Positions 4,735 to 5,932 of a DNA stretch of 5,932 bases are shown here, piece by piece. Within the stretch, counting starts at the first letter, position 1; each line of letters opens with the position of its first letter. The position numbers and the translations under genes were made by a program. Origin of the DNA: Richelia sp. UBA3308 (GTDB lineage: Bacteria; Cyanobacteriota; Cyanobacteriia; Cyanobacteriales; Nostocaceae); the NCBI GenBank assembly GCA_002361335.1, contig DESS01000096.1:15059-20990 (forward strand). The letters are read 5' to 3'. The notes below the pieces were generated by a model. It had not been told where the DNA came from and made no database searches. It worked only from the letters and a program-made list of their open reading frames with translations.

Positions 4735-4926
4735 TCAACACCAAAGAATAAAAAAAATTAAGTTTCGTTTGCTGCATTAGGAATACCAACCGCGTACAAA
4801 TGTTGCGTTGACCCAAAAACAGCCCCCAAAATCAAGGCAATGTTTGTATGTATTCCGAAACGCTTCAGCGGCAAACGTAAGAGTGGGAGTGAATGCGCTT
4901 GATATGCATCCTCCCACTCTTATTTT
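4735..4926 (+). ncRNA. Candidate structured small RNA
   Basis: Between the promoter-like boxes and the terminator the + strand can fold into one long interrupted hairpin of four helices. These are 4766-4774 with 4869-4877 (9 pairs, one G-U), 4780-4786 with 4850-4856 (7 pairs), 4795-4806 with 4837-4848 (12 pairs, two G-U), and 4808-4811 with 4832-4835 (4 pairs). They leave a 20-base C/A-rich apical loop, 4812-4831, containing a CCCCC run. The G-U pairs would be A-C mismatches in the opposite RNA, which favours the + strand. A C-rich, G-free-looking loop could be a pairing site for G-rich ribosome-binding regions. I cannot match it to a known family (it lacks recognisable tmRNA, RNase P or Yfr1 signatures). 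A decayed inverted-repeat element is the main alternative. Confidence 0.35.
4878..4926 (+). terminator. Intrinsic terminator, probably shared by both strands
   Basis: taagagtgggag (4878-4889) pairs perfectly with ctcccactctta (4911-4922), 12 pairs, with atgc/gcat (4893-4896/4906-4909) extending it inward. On the + strand a T-rich tail (ttatttta) follows the stem. On the minus strand the hairpin begins 22 bases after the hydrolase stop, so it may end that transcript as well, although no T run follows in that direction. No + strand protein gene lies upstream for 890 bases. Confidence 0.7.
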
Positions 4927-4944
4927 ATGGGTATAGTTTACAAT

Positions 4945-5880
4945 TCAGAAAAAGTTTGTATTTCTTAAAAATTCAATAGTGTTGCAGCCGATGCGATGGG
5001 CTGCACCACTAGAAGCATCATGATGGCAATTAGTAAGAATTTGAAATTGAGAATTTAGAAGTTTTTGGTGTAATTTTTTTCCATGTTCAACAGGGAACCA
5101 AGTATCTTGTTCGCCCCACATAATTAATGTAGGGCAATCAATATTAACTAAATTGTTCTGAATCTTACTCAACCAATTTGGTATATTGTTTCGACAATTT
5201 TCAATTTCTCGTGCAGCAATTTGTAATTCTTGAGCAACTTTAAAAAAAGTACCCCGAAACTGAATATAGGGGTAGGTTATCCAGAATATATCTTCTTCAG
5301 TCAAAATGGAAGGGTCAAATAGTACACTACGCCTTTCGTTTGCCATGATTTCTCGGATCAATGGTGCGAAAAGGTAGCTTAAACGTAATTTGTCAATTAC
5401 TTCGATTAATTCTAGAGGTGTTTGAGCCAGCACAGACATACCCCAATGAGGAAGTCTTTTAGTGAATACTGGAACATTAATGATTGCTAATCGAGAAACC
5501 AATTGAGGATATTCTTGTGCAAAGGCAAGGGCAATTAAAGCTCCCAGAGATTCTGCTAAAATTGCTACAGGTTCATCACATAATGCTGTAATAATCCGTT
5601 GTAATTCAATTACTTGATGACCAGTAGTTTCTTGACGATATAAAGGCTTTTCAGAAAATCCAAAACCTTTAGCATCAAAACAAATTACTCGACAATATTG
5701 AGATAATGGTTCGATCAGATAACGCCAATTATAGCTCCAGCTACCAATACCGTGCAGTAAAAATAAAGGTTTACCCGTACCTTTTTCGCCATAGGCAATT
5801 TCTACGGGATAACCTTGACTATCAGTAATTATTACTTTTTTTTGTCCTTGAGGAAAAGTATATTGCCACCAGTTTTTCAT
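4945..5880 (-). CDS. Alpha/beta hydrolase
   Basis: A 311-residue protein with the whole alpha/beta-hydrolase fold and no signal peptide or membrane helix, so probably cytoplasmic. The oxyanion-hole motif is LFLLHGIGSWSYNW (HG at 43-44), followed by VICFDAKGFGFSEKP (66-79). The nucleophile elbow is AESLGA with Ser111, where the first Gly of the usual GxSxG is Ala. The acid residue is Asp259 in MWGEQDTWFP and the base is most likely His287 in NCHHDASSGAAH. A helical cap lies about 140-245. The triad is complete, so it should be active on an ester, amide, epoxide or C-C bond, but the substrate cannot be told from the sequence. ATG 5880 places the first strand correctly; no strong Shine-Dalgarno site precedes it. 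It converges on the membrane protein gene across a 957-base gap and appears to be transcribed alone, ending at the hairpin just beyond its stop. Confidence 0.92.
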   Translation of the reverse strand: MKNWWQYTFPQGQKKVIITDSQGYPVEIAYGEKGTGKPLFLLHGIGSWSYNWRYLIEPLSQYCRVICFDAKGFGFSEKPLYRQETTGHQVIELQRIITALCDEPVAILAESLGALIALAFAQEYPQLVSRLAIINVPVFTKRLPHWGMSVLAQTPLELIEVIDKLRLSYLFAPLIREIMANERRSVLFDPSILTEEDIFWITYPYIQFRGTFFKVAQELQIAAREIENCRNNIPNWLSKIQNNLVNIDCPTLIMWGEQDTWFPVEHGKKLHQKLLNSQFQILTNCHHDASSGAAHRIGCNTIEFLRNTNFF

Positions 5881-5918
5881 TACATTTTATTAGACATTCG
5901 GTATTGGGGATGGGGAAT

Positions 5919-5932
5919 TAAGAATTAAGAAT
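5919..5932. repeat. STRR heptamer repeat at the right edge (taagaat)
   Basis: Two copies of taagaat run to the end of the window. This is the exact reverse complement of the attctta heptamer at 1543-1578, so the same STRR family occurs in the opposite orientation 4.3 kb away. The preceding G-rich bases (ggggatgggg, 5906-5915) are also typical of cyanobacterial STRR tracts. The hydrolase promoter must lie in or beyond this stretch. Confidence 0.65.

Overview
The window looks like chromosomal DNA of a filamentous, probably heterocyst-forming cyanobacterium (Nostocales: Nostoc, Calothrix or Rivularia type). The evidence is five copies of the HIP1 octamer GCGATCGC within 1.6 kb, heptanucleotide tandem repeats of the STRR type, several palindromic intergenic repeats of cyanobacterial style, AT-rich DNA, and proteins of cyanobacterial character (a short CHAT/caspase-like protein, Ddl, an alpha/beta hydrolase). 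Genus and species cannot be fixed from the sequence.

Layout. (1) 2-154, +: last 50 codons of an unrecognised gene. (2) 181-435, -: a Phd/YefM-type antitoxin without a toxin beside it. (3) 527-1543, +: a CHAT-domain caspase-like protein with a glycine/asparagine-rich motif and a helical C-terminal domain. Its stop codon lies inside a heptamer repeat. (4) 1544-2080: gene-free, with the heptamer repeat, two hairpin repeats, an A-rich tandem repeat, a strong terminator-like hairpin and possible promoter elements. (5) 2081-3166, +: D-alanine--D-alanine ligase with its motifs intact. (6) 3167-3306: a spacer with two overlapping, mutually exclusive hairpins. (7) 3307-3987, +: a two-helix membrane protein of unknown function. 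(8) 3988-4944: almost 1 kb without a convincing protein gene but dense in repeats and hairpins. At its right end a promoter-like element, a long imperfect stem rich in + strand G-U pairs and a terminator suggest a small RNA. (9) 4945-5880, -: an alpha/beta hydrolase. The heptamer repeat family reappears, inverted, at the right edge.

How the genes relate. Ddl makes the D-Ala-D-Ala dipeptide for peptidoglycan, and the membrane protein after it may be co-transcribed. The division genes that often accompany ddl in bacteria are not in this window. The antitoxin and CHAT genes are divergent and share a 91-bp control region. Both belong to families used in toxin-antitoxin, defence or cell-death circuits, but nothing in the sequence proves that they act together. 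The hydrolase appears to be a separate transcription unit. The items most worth a second look are the candidate small RNA near 4735-4926, the CHAT protein with its amyloid-like motif and repeat-modified end, and the chain of hairpins at 4333-4590.
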